NCBI GenBank assembly: GCA_020697475.1 | Contig: JAJFMO010000286.1 | Coordinates: forward strand, 1 to 6,338 | Direction of reading: 5' to 3' | Source: Paenibacillaceae bacterium | GTDB taxonomy: Bacteria > Bacillota > Bacilli > Paenibacillales > NBRC-103111 | DNA length: 6,338 nt | In this document: positions 1 to 5,951 of the stretch, in pieces | How the letters are laid out: every line of letters begins with the position of its first letter | How positions within the stretch are numbered: position 1 is the first letter of the stretch | Translations under genes and position numbers: made by a program | The notes under the pieces: model-generated | What the model saw: the letters and a program-made list of their open reading frames with translations, nothing else | The model's database searches: none | Told to the model about the DNA's origin: nothing

Positions 1-1
1 C

Positions 2-2053
2 AATGTTACGGTGCTGAACGATTCGTCCGTATTTATTCGTCAATCGATCAATACCGTTGTCGACCATACGCTGCTGGGAGCCCTGTTTTCGGTGTTCATT
101 CTGTATTTGTTCTTGCGAAGCGTCCGAGCGACTTTGGTTATCGGGATCGTTATTCCGATCGCCGTCATCAGCACGTTCAGCTTGATGTATTTTTCCAATC
201 AGACGTTTAATATCATTACCCTCGGCGGACTGGCGCTGGGGCTGGGCTCACTCGTCGACTTCGCCGTCGTCATGCTGGAGAGCATCTATCGGAAGAAACA
301 CGAAGGCGAGGGTCCGATCGATGCGGCAAAGAAAGGCGCAGCGGAAGTCGGAACGGCGATTATGGCGTCTGCGCTTGCCCAGGTCGCGGTATTCGTTCCT
401 ACGCTGTTTATTAGCGGCTTGGTGCAGCAATACTTCGTGCCGATGGCTCTTACTGTGAGCTTCTCCCATATTGCCGCCCTGTTTGCCGCCGTAACGCTTG
501 TTCCAATGCTGGCTTCCAAGCTGCTCAAGGGCAAGTTCGACGAGGAACTGCCGGAAGGCCGATCCTATAACCCTTCAGTCTGGTTCGGACGCGGCTTGGT
601 TCATGTTACGAAATTTTACATGGGATTGTTGAAATGGTCTTTGCGCAACCGCTGGGTCATCGTATCCGTCACGTTGTTGCTGATCGCAGGGAGTGTGTAT
701 ATTTACCGGTTTGTCGGCACCGAGCTGACTCCGCGTACCGACGAAGGCGAACTGAGCGCGAACGTCAGCCTTCCGGCCGGCTCCGGATTCGATGCGACCA
801 ACGAAATTACGACCCAAGTGGAGTCGATCATTAAAGATATTCCCGACGTGGCTCAAGTGAACGTGAACGCCCGTTTCACCTCCGTTCGGCTTCCGGGCTT
901 GTCGGGCGGCGGCGGAGGCGACAATATCCAGATCAATTTGAACGGTCCCGACCTCACCGTCCTGAACAAACTGGCTGATCTCGTCGTTACTGCGGTGCGC
1001 GACGTTGATGGGATTCGCAGCGTACGCAACCCGCTGGATCGCAGCTCAGAACAGTTCAACCTGCTGATCGACCGCGATGCGGCAGCGCACTACGGCGTGT
1101 CGATCCGCGACTTGCTCACGCAATTAAGAGCTGCCTACCAAGGGACGGCCGCCACACAGTTGAAAACCGGATCAACGCAAGTCGCCGTTCAGGTCAAATA
1201 TCCGTCCGATTTCTCGCAAAACCTGGAGAATTTGGACAAAGTTGTAATTACAACATCGAGCGGAGGCCAGATTCCGGTCAGCCAGATCGCCAAGGTGGAG
1301 ATTGGCTCCGGCCCTTCGAACATTCGTCACCAGGATCAGCAGCGGGTGACCAATATTAACGCTTCGGTATTCGGTCGTCCGGTCGGCGACGTCTCGTTGG
1401 ACGTTCAGAGTGCATTGGATACGATTCAACCGCCGGACGGTTACAGCATCACGATGGTCGGCGAGAGGGCGAGCATTAATTCTTCGTTCAAGAGCTTGGA
1501 ATTGATGCTGGTCTTCGCGATTGTGCTGGTATACATGGTCATGGCCAGCCAATTTGAATCGCTGTACAGTCCTTTCATTATTATGTTCTCGTTGCCGCCA
1601 ACGATCGTCGGGGCGATCGGCGGCTTGTTCATCACCGGCAGAACGATCAACATGAACACTTATATCGGTATGATTATGCTGGTCGGTATCGTCGTGAACA
1701 ACGCGATTGTGCTCATCGACTATACGAACCAGCTGCGTAAAAGAGGACTGCCTCTGCATGAAGCGTTGATACAAGCGGGCCAGATCCGGCTAAGGCCGAT
1801 TCTGATGACGACATGTACGACAATCCTGGCGATGTTACCGCTCGTTATCGGTTACGGGGAAGGCGCGGAGACACAAGCTTCCATGGCGACTGTAGTAGCG
1901 TTCGGTCTGGCATTCTCGACGATGATCACGCTGTTGCTGGTGCCGGTCGTTTACTCGCTGTTCGATTCCTGGGGCAATGCGAACCGCCGCTTGTTCCGCA
2001 AACTGTTCAAGCGATTCATGAAGCAAACGGAAGAGCCGACGTTGTCGGTATGA
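2..2053 (+). CDS. RND-family efflux permease, 5'-truncated by the window
   Basis: Integral membrane pump of the resistance-nodulation-division superfamily (AcrB/SwrC-like), expected to export drugs, lipopeptides or other amphiphiles using the proton gradient. The visible 683 residues start just before TM2; roughly the first 300 residues (TM1 and the first porter subdomains) lie upstream, since the frame is open to the window edge. TM2-TM6 fall in about residues 24-175, a loop and TM7 near 217-237, the second periplasmic-type porter region about 240-490, and TM8-TM12 about 502-655. Typical RND signatures are the TM4 segment LGLGSLVDFAVVMLES (80-95) and the TM10 segment GIVVNNAIVLIDY. Relative to AcrB, the Asp pair 407/408 is D86/F87 and Lys940 is N566, so the relay differs from the classical one. 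A five-Gly run (302-306) lies in the porter domain. The tail is short and basic. The next gene starts within about 15 bases, suggesting an operon. Substrate cannot be told from sequence. Confidence 0.93.
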   Translation, partial: NVTVLNDSSVFIRQSINTVVDHTLLGALFSVFILYLFLRSVRATLVIGIVIPIAVISTFSLMYFSNQTFNIITLGGLALGLGSLVDFAVVMLESIYRKKHEGEGPIDAAKKGAAEVGTAIMASALAQVAVFVPTLFISGLVQQYFVPMALTVSFSHIAALFAAVTLVPMLASKLLKGKFDEELPEGRSYNPSVWFGRGLVHVTKFYMGLLKWSLRNRWVIVSVTLLLIAGSVYIYRFVGTELTPRTDEGELSANVSLPAGSGFDATNEITTQVESIIKDIPDVAQVNVNARFTSVRLPGLSGGGGGDNIQINLNGPDLTVLNKLADLVVTAVRDVDGIRSVRNPLDRSSEQFNLLIDRDAAAHYGVSIRDLLTQLRAAYQGTAATQLKTGSTQVAVQVKYPSDFSQNLENLDKVVITTSSGGQIPVSQIAKVEIGSGPSNIRHQDQQRVTNINASVFGRPVGDVSLDVQSALDTIQPPDGYSITMVGERASINSSFKSLELMLVFAIVLVYMVMASQFESLYSPFIIMFSLPPTIVGAIGGLFITGRTINMNTYIGMIMLVGIVVNNAIVLIDYTNQLRKRGLPLHEALIQAGQIRLRPILMTTCTTILAMLPLVIGYGEGAETQASMATVVAFGLAFSTMITLLLVPVVYSLFDSWGNANRRLFRKLFKRFMKQTEEPTLSV

Positions 2054-2060
2054 GAGGGGG
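2052..2060 (+). promoter_or_regulatory. Ribosome binding site that decides the GTG start of the RCC1-SLH gene
   Basis: The purine run GAGAGGGGG ends seven bases before GTG 2068 and overlaps the stop codon of the RND gene. The alternative ATG at 2050 (ATGA overlap with the pump stop) has no recognisable Shine-Dalgarno sequence upstream of it. Starting at GTG gives a compact basic n-region followed by the hydrophobic core of the signal peptide. The placement favours translational coupling to the pump. Confidence 0.55.
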
Positions 2061-2067
2061 CCAAACT

Positions 2068-4974
2068 GTGAAAACGGCATTTCGAAAAACAGCATTCATC
2101 GTTCTCGTATTCGGACTCCTGTTTGCCGGGGCGAATTCCTTCTCCTTCTTCCCAAGCGCGCGGGCGGCCGACGCCGGCGGCACGATCGTACAGCTGGCGG
2201 GTGGCAAAGGCTATTCGATGGTGCTGAAAGCCGACGGCACTGTCTGGACGTGGGGGGATAACCTTCACGGGGTGTTGGGCCGCGGCAGCGTGCAGAACAG
2301 ATACGTTCCCGCACCGATTCCCGGACTTGACCACGTCGTCGCCATTGCAGCGGGTACAAACCATGCCTTGGCGCTGAAGTCGGACGGGATGGTGTGGGCA
2401 TGGGGCCAAGGCAGCCGAGGCGAGCTCGGCAATAAAGCGGCGGTGGACAGCGATGTGCCGGTGCCGGTCTCGGGGTTGAGCAACGTAATCGCGATTGCGG
2501 CAGGCAACGAGCATTCCGTCGCAGCAACGAAGGACGGCAACGTGTGGACATGGGGATCCAACTCCCGAGGCCAATTGGGCATCGGGACGACCGATGACAG
2601 TACGGTGCCGGTGCAGGCGGTCGGTGCGGTCAGCGTTGTTTCGGTTGCCAGCACAGGCAACTATACGTTGGCGCTGCGCGGCGACAACGGCCAAGTGATG
2701 GCGTGGGGGGACAATTCCTACGGCCAGCTCGGTCTCGGCAACATCGGCAAGACGATGGTCTCTTCGCCTACGAGCGCACTCGTTGGAGATGCGAAGGCGA
2801 TCTCCGCCGGCTCCACGTTCGCGATGGCGCTCAAGAAGAACGGGCGCGTCTGGACTTGGGGCTCCAATAAAGACGGGCAAATCGGCGACGATACGGGCAA
2901 GGACAAACCTTACCCGAGTGAAGTGAACGGGCTGGAGCATATCCGCTCCGTGCAAGCCGGCAGTTCATTTGCGCTGGCGCTTGCCGAGAACGGAACGTTA
3001 TACGGTTGGGGACAAAATAATGTCGGCCAGATGGCCAACGGCTCAATCGTCGACCAGATTGAACCAGCCGCCGTGCCGAACATGGGCAATACGTATAGGA
3101 TCGCTGTCGGCGATAATCACGTGCTGGTTCAGACGACAAGCGGCGACTTGTTAGCTTGGGGCAACAACGCCTTCGGCCAATTGGGCGACGGCACAACGGA
3201 TAACAAGACGGCGCCCGTGCGGGTCGCCGGCCTCGGCCAAATTGCAGCTCCCGTGCTTGATGATGTGACTGCCGACGGCAATGGGGCAACCGGCTCGACG
3301 GGATCGACCGGCTCCACTGGTTCGGACGGTTCCTCCGGCTCTACAGGATCTGCAGGCAGTGCGATAGCGGTGAAAGTGTCCGGGCCTTCTGCGTTGGCGG
3401 CAGGTGATGCGTTTAGCGTTGCAGTACAATCAGACCGCACGGTGTGGGCGTGGGGCGATAATCAATTCGGTCAGACGGGTCCGAATGCCTCGACGTTACC
3501 CGGCATGCCGGTGCAAATTCCCGGCTTATCGAACATTAGCGGCGTTGCCGCCGGCGGCACGTTCGCCCTGGCATTGGGCGGCGACGGCAAAGTATGGTCT
3601 TGGGGCCAGAACAATTACGGCCAATTGGGCAACGGCTTATCGACGCCAACCGCGAGCCCGGTTGCTGTGGCGGGCCTGACGAACGTCGTCGACATTGCGG
3701 CGGGCAACGCCTTCGGCGTCGCGCTGAAGGCCGATGGCACCGTCTGGACTTGGGGCGACAACTCATACGGCCAGTTGGGTCTTGGTACGAACGCTTCGTA
3801 TAACGCGCCGATGCAGATCGTCGGACTCGACCACGTGGTCGATATTGCCGCAGGCTATCGACATGTCGTCGCTTTGAAATCCGACGGAACGGTCTGGGCA
3901 TGGGGCGATAATTCGATGGGAGAGCTGGGCGACGGCACGAACGCCGGCAGACGCAGTCCGGCTGTAGTGTTCGAATTTTCCGGGGCTGTGAAAGTGGCCG
4001 CGGGCAGAGACGAGACAGCAGCTGTTAAACAAGACGGCACCGTTTGGACATGGGGCTACAACTTGTACGGTGAATTGGGCGACGGCACGAACACCTCCCG
4101 GAATATTCCGGGGAAAGTGCCGAACTTGACCGATGTCGCCGAACTGGTTGGCGGGGCGTACCACATGATTGCCGTCAAATCGACCGGTTCCGTCTGGGCG
4201 TGGGGCTGGGGTTTCTTCGGCCAGTTGGGCAGCCAAGTTGCGGATTCCATCAACATGCCCAAGCAAATTTTGAGCTTGTCGGGCGCTAAGTCACTCGCGG
4301 CTGGGTACGCCCATTCTTTGGCCGTACAGTCGAACGGAAGCATCGTTGCTTGGGGAGCCAATTATTCAGGCCAACTCGGCAACGGCAGCGACAACAACTC
4401 GGTCAATCCGATCGAGGTGCTTGGGTTTGTTCGCCCGTTATCCGATGTGTCGGGGCATTGGGCTGAAACATCCATTCAGCAGGCTGTCGCTTTGCGATGG
4501 ATTGACGGCTATCCGGACGGCACGTTCCACCCGGATGCGACAGTGAGTCGTGCGGAATTTGTGAAGATGATCGCTTCCTTGTTGCAGTTGAATTTGCAAT
4601 CAGCAGCGGACGACCGCAATTGGTACGACTCTTATATGCGGACACTGAAGGCGGAAGGGATCGTGCACGATGGCGATCTGACCGGCGAATTGGATCAACC
4701 GATTTCGCGGCTGGAGATGGTGCGGATATCGTTGCGCGCTTCCGACAAAGCGTTGCGCGACCCGGCGGCTGGAGTCACCGATTCCTACTTCTTGTTGCAA
4801 GCGACGAAGAGCGGGTTAATGCAAGGATTGGACAATGGAGATTTAGCGCCGGATGCGTCATCGACTCGGGCCCAAGCGGTTGTTACGCTGGAACGGTTGA
4901 ACAAATTGATGCAAGGCGGCATATTGGATATCGATCCTGCGGCTGTTGTCGAAGCATTGCATTATATGGATTGA
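2068..4974 (+). CDS. Secreted RCC1-repeat (double beta-propeller) protein with C-terminal SLH anchor
   Basis: Predicted cell-surface protein of about 968 residues. A signal peptide occupies residues 1-33: K2, R6 and K7, a hydrophobic core IVLVFGLLFAG, and a likely cleavage after SARA or one residue later. Fourteen repeats of about 50 residues follow, each built on an AAG..H..ALK.DG.VW.WG.N..GQLG pattern. This is the RCC1/ALTS1 family, which also includes the beta-lactamase inhibitor BLIP-II. Seven repeats lie at about 40-391 and seven at 434-787, separated by a Gly-Ser-Thr linker (409-432), so two seven-bladed propellers are expected. Three SLH domains follow (about 791-845, 850-900, 905-955) with SRAEF, a degenerate SRLEM and TRAQA motifs. 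SLH domains bind secondary cell-wall polymer, so the propellers should be displayed outside. RCC1 propellers are usually protein-binding scaffolds; the ligand here is unknown and no catalytic domain is visible. ATG 2050 is an alternative start. Probably co-transcribed with the upstream RND pump. Confidence 0.9.
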   Translation: MKTAFRKTAFIVLVFGLLFAGANSFSFFPSARAADAGGTIVQLAGGKGYSMVLKADGTVWTWGDNLHGVLGRGSVQNRYVPAPIPGLDHVVAIAAGTNHALALKSDGMVWAWGQGSRGELGNKAAVDSDVPVPVSGLSNVIAIAAGNEHSVAATKDGNVWTWGSNSRGQLGIGTTDDSTVPVQAVGAVSVVSVASTGNYTLALRGDNGQVMAWGDNSYGQLGLGNIGKTMVSSPTSALVGDAKAISAGSTFAMALKKNGRVWTWGSNKDGQIGDDTGKDKPYPSEVNGLEHIRSVQAGSSFALALAENGTLYGWGQNNVGQMANGSIVDQIEPAAVPNMGNTYRIAVGDNHVLVQTTSGDLLAWGNNAFGQLGDGTTDNKTAPVRVAGLGQIAAPVLDDVTADGNGATGSTGSTGSTGSDGSSGSTGSAGSAIAVKVSGPSALAAGDAFSVAVQSDRTVWAWGDNQFGQTGPNASTLPGMPVQIPGLSNISGVAAGGTFALALGGDGKVWSWGQNNYGQLGNGLSTPTASPVAVAGLTNVVDIAAGNAFGVALKADGTVWTWGDNSYGQLGLGTNASYNAPMQIVGLDHVVDIAAGYRHVVALKSDGTVWAWGDNSMGELGDGTNAGRRSPAVVFEFSGAVKVAAGRDETAAVKQDGTVWTWGYNLYGELGDGTNTSRNIPGKVPNLTDVAELVGGAYHMIAVKSTGSVWAWGWGFFGQLGSQVADSINMPKQILSLSGAKSLAAGYAHSLAVQSNGSIVAWGANYSGQLGNGSDNNSVNPIEVLGFVRPLSDVSGHWAETSIQQAVALRWIDGYPDGTFHPDATVSRAEFVKMIASLLQLNLQSAADDRNWYDSYMRTLKAEGIVHDGDLTGELDQPISRLEMVRISLRASDKALRDPAAGVTDSYFLLQATKSGLMQGLDNGDLAPDASSTRAQAVVTLERLNKLMQGGILDIDPAAVVEALHYMD
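2185..3240 (+). repeat. First block of seven RCC1-type repeats (propeller 1)
   Basis: Seven degenerate units of about 150 bases each encode one blade of about 50 residues. Units begin near IVQLAGG, VAIAAGTNH, IAIAAGNEH, VSVASTGNY, KAISAGSTF, RSVQAGSSF and YRIAVGDNH. Each carries a WGxN or similar turn followed by GQLG or a variant. The fourth unit has a small insertion (RGDNGQV) and the sixth reads GQMANG. The count of seven matches the blade number of RCC1 and BLIP-II structures. Confidence 0.85.
3292..3363 (+). repeat. Gly-Ser-X interdomain linker repeat
   Basis: Eight consecutive nine-base units encode Gly-Ser-Thr or Gly-Ser-X triplets (GST, GST, GST, GSD, GSS, GST, GSA, GSA). Codons vary between units (ggc, gga and ggt for Gly; tcg, tcc, tct and agt for Ser), so it is not a clean DNA microsatellite. 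It separates the two seven-repeat blocks exactly and reads as a flexible spacer. Confidence 0.85.
3367..4428 (+). repeat. Second block of seven RCC1-type repeats (propeller 2)
   Basis: Seven further units of about 150 bases begin near SALAAGDAF, SGVAAGGTF, VDIAAGNAF, VDIAAGYRH, VKVAAGRDE, AELVGGAYH and KSLAAGYAH. This block is closer to consensus than the first. Its third and fourth units resemble the first and second units of block 1 in sequence (KADGTVWTWGDN, GLDHVV, ALKSDG.VWAWG). The last unit runs almost directly into SLH1, with only a few residues between. Confidence 0.85.
4438..4914 (+). other. Three SLH cell-wall anchoring domains
   Basis: SLH1 (from LSDVSGHWAE, with DGYPDGTFHPD and SRAEF) and SLH3 (GLMQGLDNGDLAPD, then TRAQAVV) are near canonical. 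SLH2 (from NWYDSYMRTLKAEG, with SRLEM) is weaker and lacks the usual Asp-Gly-x-Phe-x-Pro turn. Three SLH modules normally form one trimeric wall-binding unit that recognises pyruvylated secondary cell-wall polymer. Confidence 0.88.
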
Positions 4975-4986
4975 TTGCTCTATACT
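4957..4986 (+). promoter_or_regulatory. Candidate sigma-A promoter for lipL
   Basis: A good -10 hexamer TATACT (4981-4986) lies 18 bases after a weak -35 TTGCAT (4957-4962, three of six consensus positions). The -35 is inside the last codons of the RCC1-SLH gene. Transcription would start near 4992-4994, giving a leader of about 40 bases before the lipL start. A TTGACG at 4986-4991 looks like a -35 but has no -10 at a usable distance. Confidence 0.4.
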
Positions 4987-5008
4987 TGACGGCAAAGCAC
5001 AAGGATGA

Positions 5009-5056
5009 CCGTCGATATGGAGAAGGAGAGAACGATGAACGAGCAAGAATCGACGG
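5009..5056 (+). promoter_or_regulatory. Candidate antiterminator pairing in the lipL leader
   Basis: CCGTCGAT at 5009-5016 is perfectly complementary to ATCGACGG at 5049-5056. The right strand of this 8-bp helix shares bases 5053-5056 with the left arm of the terminator hairpin at 5053-5073, so the two cannot form together. The Shine-Dalgarno site and ATG of lipL would sit unpaired in the 32-base loop. The complementarity is seen directly; a regulatory role is inference, and an 8-bp match can arise by chance. Confidence 0.3.
5023..5030 (+). promoter_or_regulatory. lipL: Ribosome binding site of lipL
   Basis: AAGGAGAG is a strong Shine-Dalgarno sequence ending four bases before ATG 5035, with the AGGAG core about six bases away. 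It supports ATG 5035 over the in-frame ATGs at 5005 and 5017, which have no properly spaced site. Confidence 0.8.
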
Positions 5057-5865
5057 GGCCGATTGCGCCCCGTTTTTTTATTGTCGACAGATCAGGCGAA
5101 TGTTTTGCGGACGATATACTGATCCCGTTCGCCGTCGAAGAATTGTGGTGCCGAGAAGTGGAAACACCATTGGTCCATATTTGGCGTCACCGCCAAGCCT
5201 TCGTTCTAGGGCTTCGCGATCGGCGGCTGCCTAATGCAGAGGATTCAATACGTCGCCTTCGTGAGGAAGGATACTCGGCAGCTGTTCGCCACTCCGGCGG
5301 AGCAGCCGTACCGCTTGATCCCGGCATCGTCAATCTGTCCTTAATCGCCCCGAAAGCGATCGGCGACATGCAGTTCAAGCCTTATTTCGAATGGATGAGC
5401 CGGCTTATTCGCTCGGCAGCGGAGGATCTCGGCTTATCCGCATCCCAAGGAGAAGTGGCGGGCTCGTATTGTCCCGGGGAATATGACATCTCGGTGTGCG
5501 GGCGTAAATTTTGCGGCATCGCTCAACGGCGTCAAGTGAACGGGGTGATCGTGCAGGCGTTCGTTGTGGTGGAAGGCAGCGGGGTGAGTCGCGCTGAGCA
5601 GGTTCAACGATTTTATGAAGAAAGTCGAGGAAGCGGCTTGGACGCCGCCACCGGCTATCCGAACGTCATCCCATCGGTGATGACCAGCTTGCAAGAGGCC
5701 GTCGGGGGTGGGTTCACCGTCTCGGATTTCGTCGATGTCTTGCTTCGGCAGTTGGAGCGGACCGGCGGAGAACGGACGGAATGGGAGTCAGTGAAGCCTC
5801 AGGAAGAGCAGATCCGCCGAACGGCTAAGGAGCTCGCCCGCGCTTATGGCACAGTCGGCAAATAA
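5035..5865 (+). CDS. lipL: Octanoyl-[GcvH]:protein N-octanoyltransferase LipL
   Basis: Amidotransferase of the LplA/LipB/BPL fold, 276 residues, close to the usual LipL length. In Bacillus subtilis, LipL moves the octanoyl group from the glycine-cleavage H protein to the E2 subunits of 2-oxoacid dehydrogenases, where lipoyl synthase completes the cofactor; it acts in the cytosol through a Cys thioester. The segment SYCPGEYDISVCGRKFCGI matches my recall of LipL, with the candidate catalytic Cys at C146 and the conserved Lys at K158. RHSGGAAVPLDPGIVNLSL (85-103) is the fold's substrate-binding strand region. Two more Cys flank the Lys (C155, C160). ATG 5035 is chosen for its Shine-Dalgarno site; the N-terminal RFFIVDRS stretch is family sequence, so the start must lie upstream of it. 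Oddly, an intrinsic-terminator sequence lies within codons 7-15. LipM or a lipoate ligase are less likely because of the GSYCPG and QRR pattern. Confidence 0.85.
   Translation: MNEQESTGPIAPRFFIVDRSGECFADDILIPFAVEELWCREVETPLVHIWRHRQAFVLGLRDRRLPNAEDSIRRLREEGYSAAVRHSGGAAVPLDPGIVNLSLIAPKAIGDMQFKPYFEWMSRLIRSAAEDLGLSASQGEVAGSYCPGEYDISVCGRKFCGIAQRRQVNGVIVQAFVVVEGSGVSRAEQVQRFYEESRGSGLDAATGYPNVIPSVMTSLQEAVGGGFTVSDFVDVLLRQLERTGGERTEWESVKPQEEQIRRTAKELARAYGTVGK
5053..5079 (+). terminator. Intrinsic terminator within the 5' coding region of lipL
   Basis: The left arm ACGGGGC (5053-5059), a seven-base loop (5060-5066) and the right arm GCCCCGT (5067-5073) form a perfect 7-bp, mostly GC stem. It runs directly into seven T (5073-5079). 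It begins 18 bases after the A of the lipL ATG and about 80 bases after the stop of the RCC1-SLH gene. It may end transcripts from upstream, act as an attenuator for lipL, or both. A ribosome initiating at 5035 would come close to or cover the left arm. Confidence 0.65.
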
Positions 5866-5868
5866 ACG

Positions 5869-5898
5869 GAATGAGACAGCATTCAGACATGTCTTTTT
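5869..5898 (+). terminator. Weak possible terminator or palindromic site after lipL
   Basis: GAATG (5869-5873) can pair with CATTC (5880-5884). This is followed by the perfect ten-base palindrome AGACATGTCT (5885-5894) and a run of T up to 5898. AGACA (5874-5878) can also pair with TGTCT (5890-5894) before the T run. Each stem is only five base pairs, so termination would be inefficient. The palindrome could equally be a protein-binding site. Confidence 0.25.
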
Positions 5899-5918
5899 CA
5901 TAAAAATTCTTGTATACT
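5890..5918 (+). promoter_or_regulatory. Weak candidate promoter upstream of the GDPD-like gene
   Basis: TATACT (5913-5918) is a good -10 hexamer, in an AT-rich patch that stands out from the GC-rich surroundings. The best-placed -35 (TGTCTT, 5890-5895, 17-base spacer) is poor and overlaps the AGACATGTCT palindrome. Transcription would begin near 5925. This is plausible from composition and the -10 only. Confidence 0.3.
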
Positions 5919-5935
5919 TCTGCTTATCATGGAAC

Positions 5936-5942
5936 AAGGAGA
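5936..5942 (+). promoter_or_regulatory. Ribosome binding site of the GDPD-like gene
   Basis: AAGGAGA lies nine bases before ATG 5952. An earlier ATG at 5944 is too close to this site and reads only three codons before a stop (ATG TAC CAA TGA), so 5952 is the start. Confidence 0.75.
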
Positions 5943-5951
5943 AATGTACCA

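Noticed and set aside
1172..1774. Minus-strand open frame of 200 codons inside the RND gene
   Set aside because: It lies wholly within a well-supported RND coding region and its product is an Arg/His/Asp/Gln-rich composition typical of antisense shadows.
1813..2067. In-frame 85-codon extension upstream of the RCC1-SLH gene
   Set aside because: It overlaps the end of the RND coding region in another frame and would bury the signal peptide in the middle of the protein. GTG 2068 with its Shine-Dalgarno site is the sensible start.
1951..2955. Long open frame on the minus strand (334 codons) opposite the pump end and the RCC1 repeats
   Set aside because: It is Arg/His rich, shows no recognisable domain, and is kept open by the biased codons of the repetitive + strand gene. 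Shadow frame.
2185..4428. Regular spacing of similar sequence that could suggest a CRISPR-like or tandem DNA array
   Set aside because: The period of about 150 bases is in frame, the units vary strongly at the DNA level, and each encodes an RCC1 blade. It is a protein repeat.
5005..5034. Earlier in-frame ATG starts for lipL at 5005 and 5017
   Set aside because: Neither has a correctly spaced ribosome binding site, and the extension contains the Shine-Dalgarno sequence of ATG 5035.
4620..5234. Plus-strand open frame of 204 codons bridging the SLH region and lipL
   Set aside because: It overlaps both SLH-coding sequence and the start of lipL in another frame, has no ribosome binding site, and its product is low-complexity Arg-rich.
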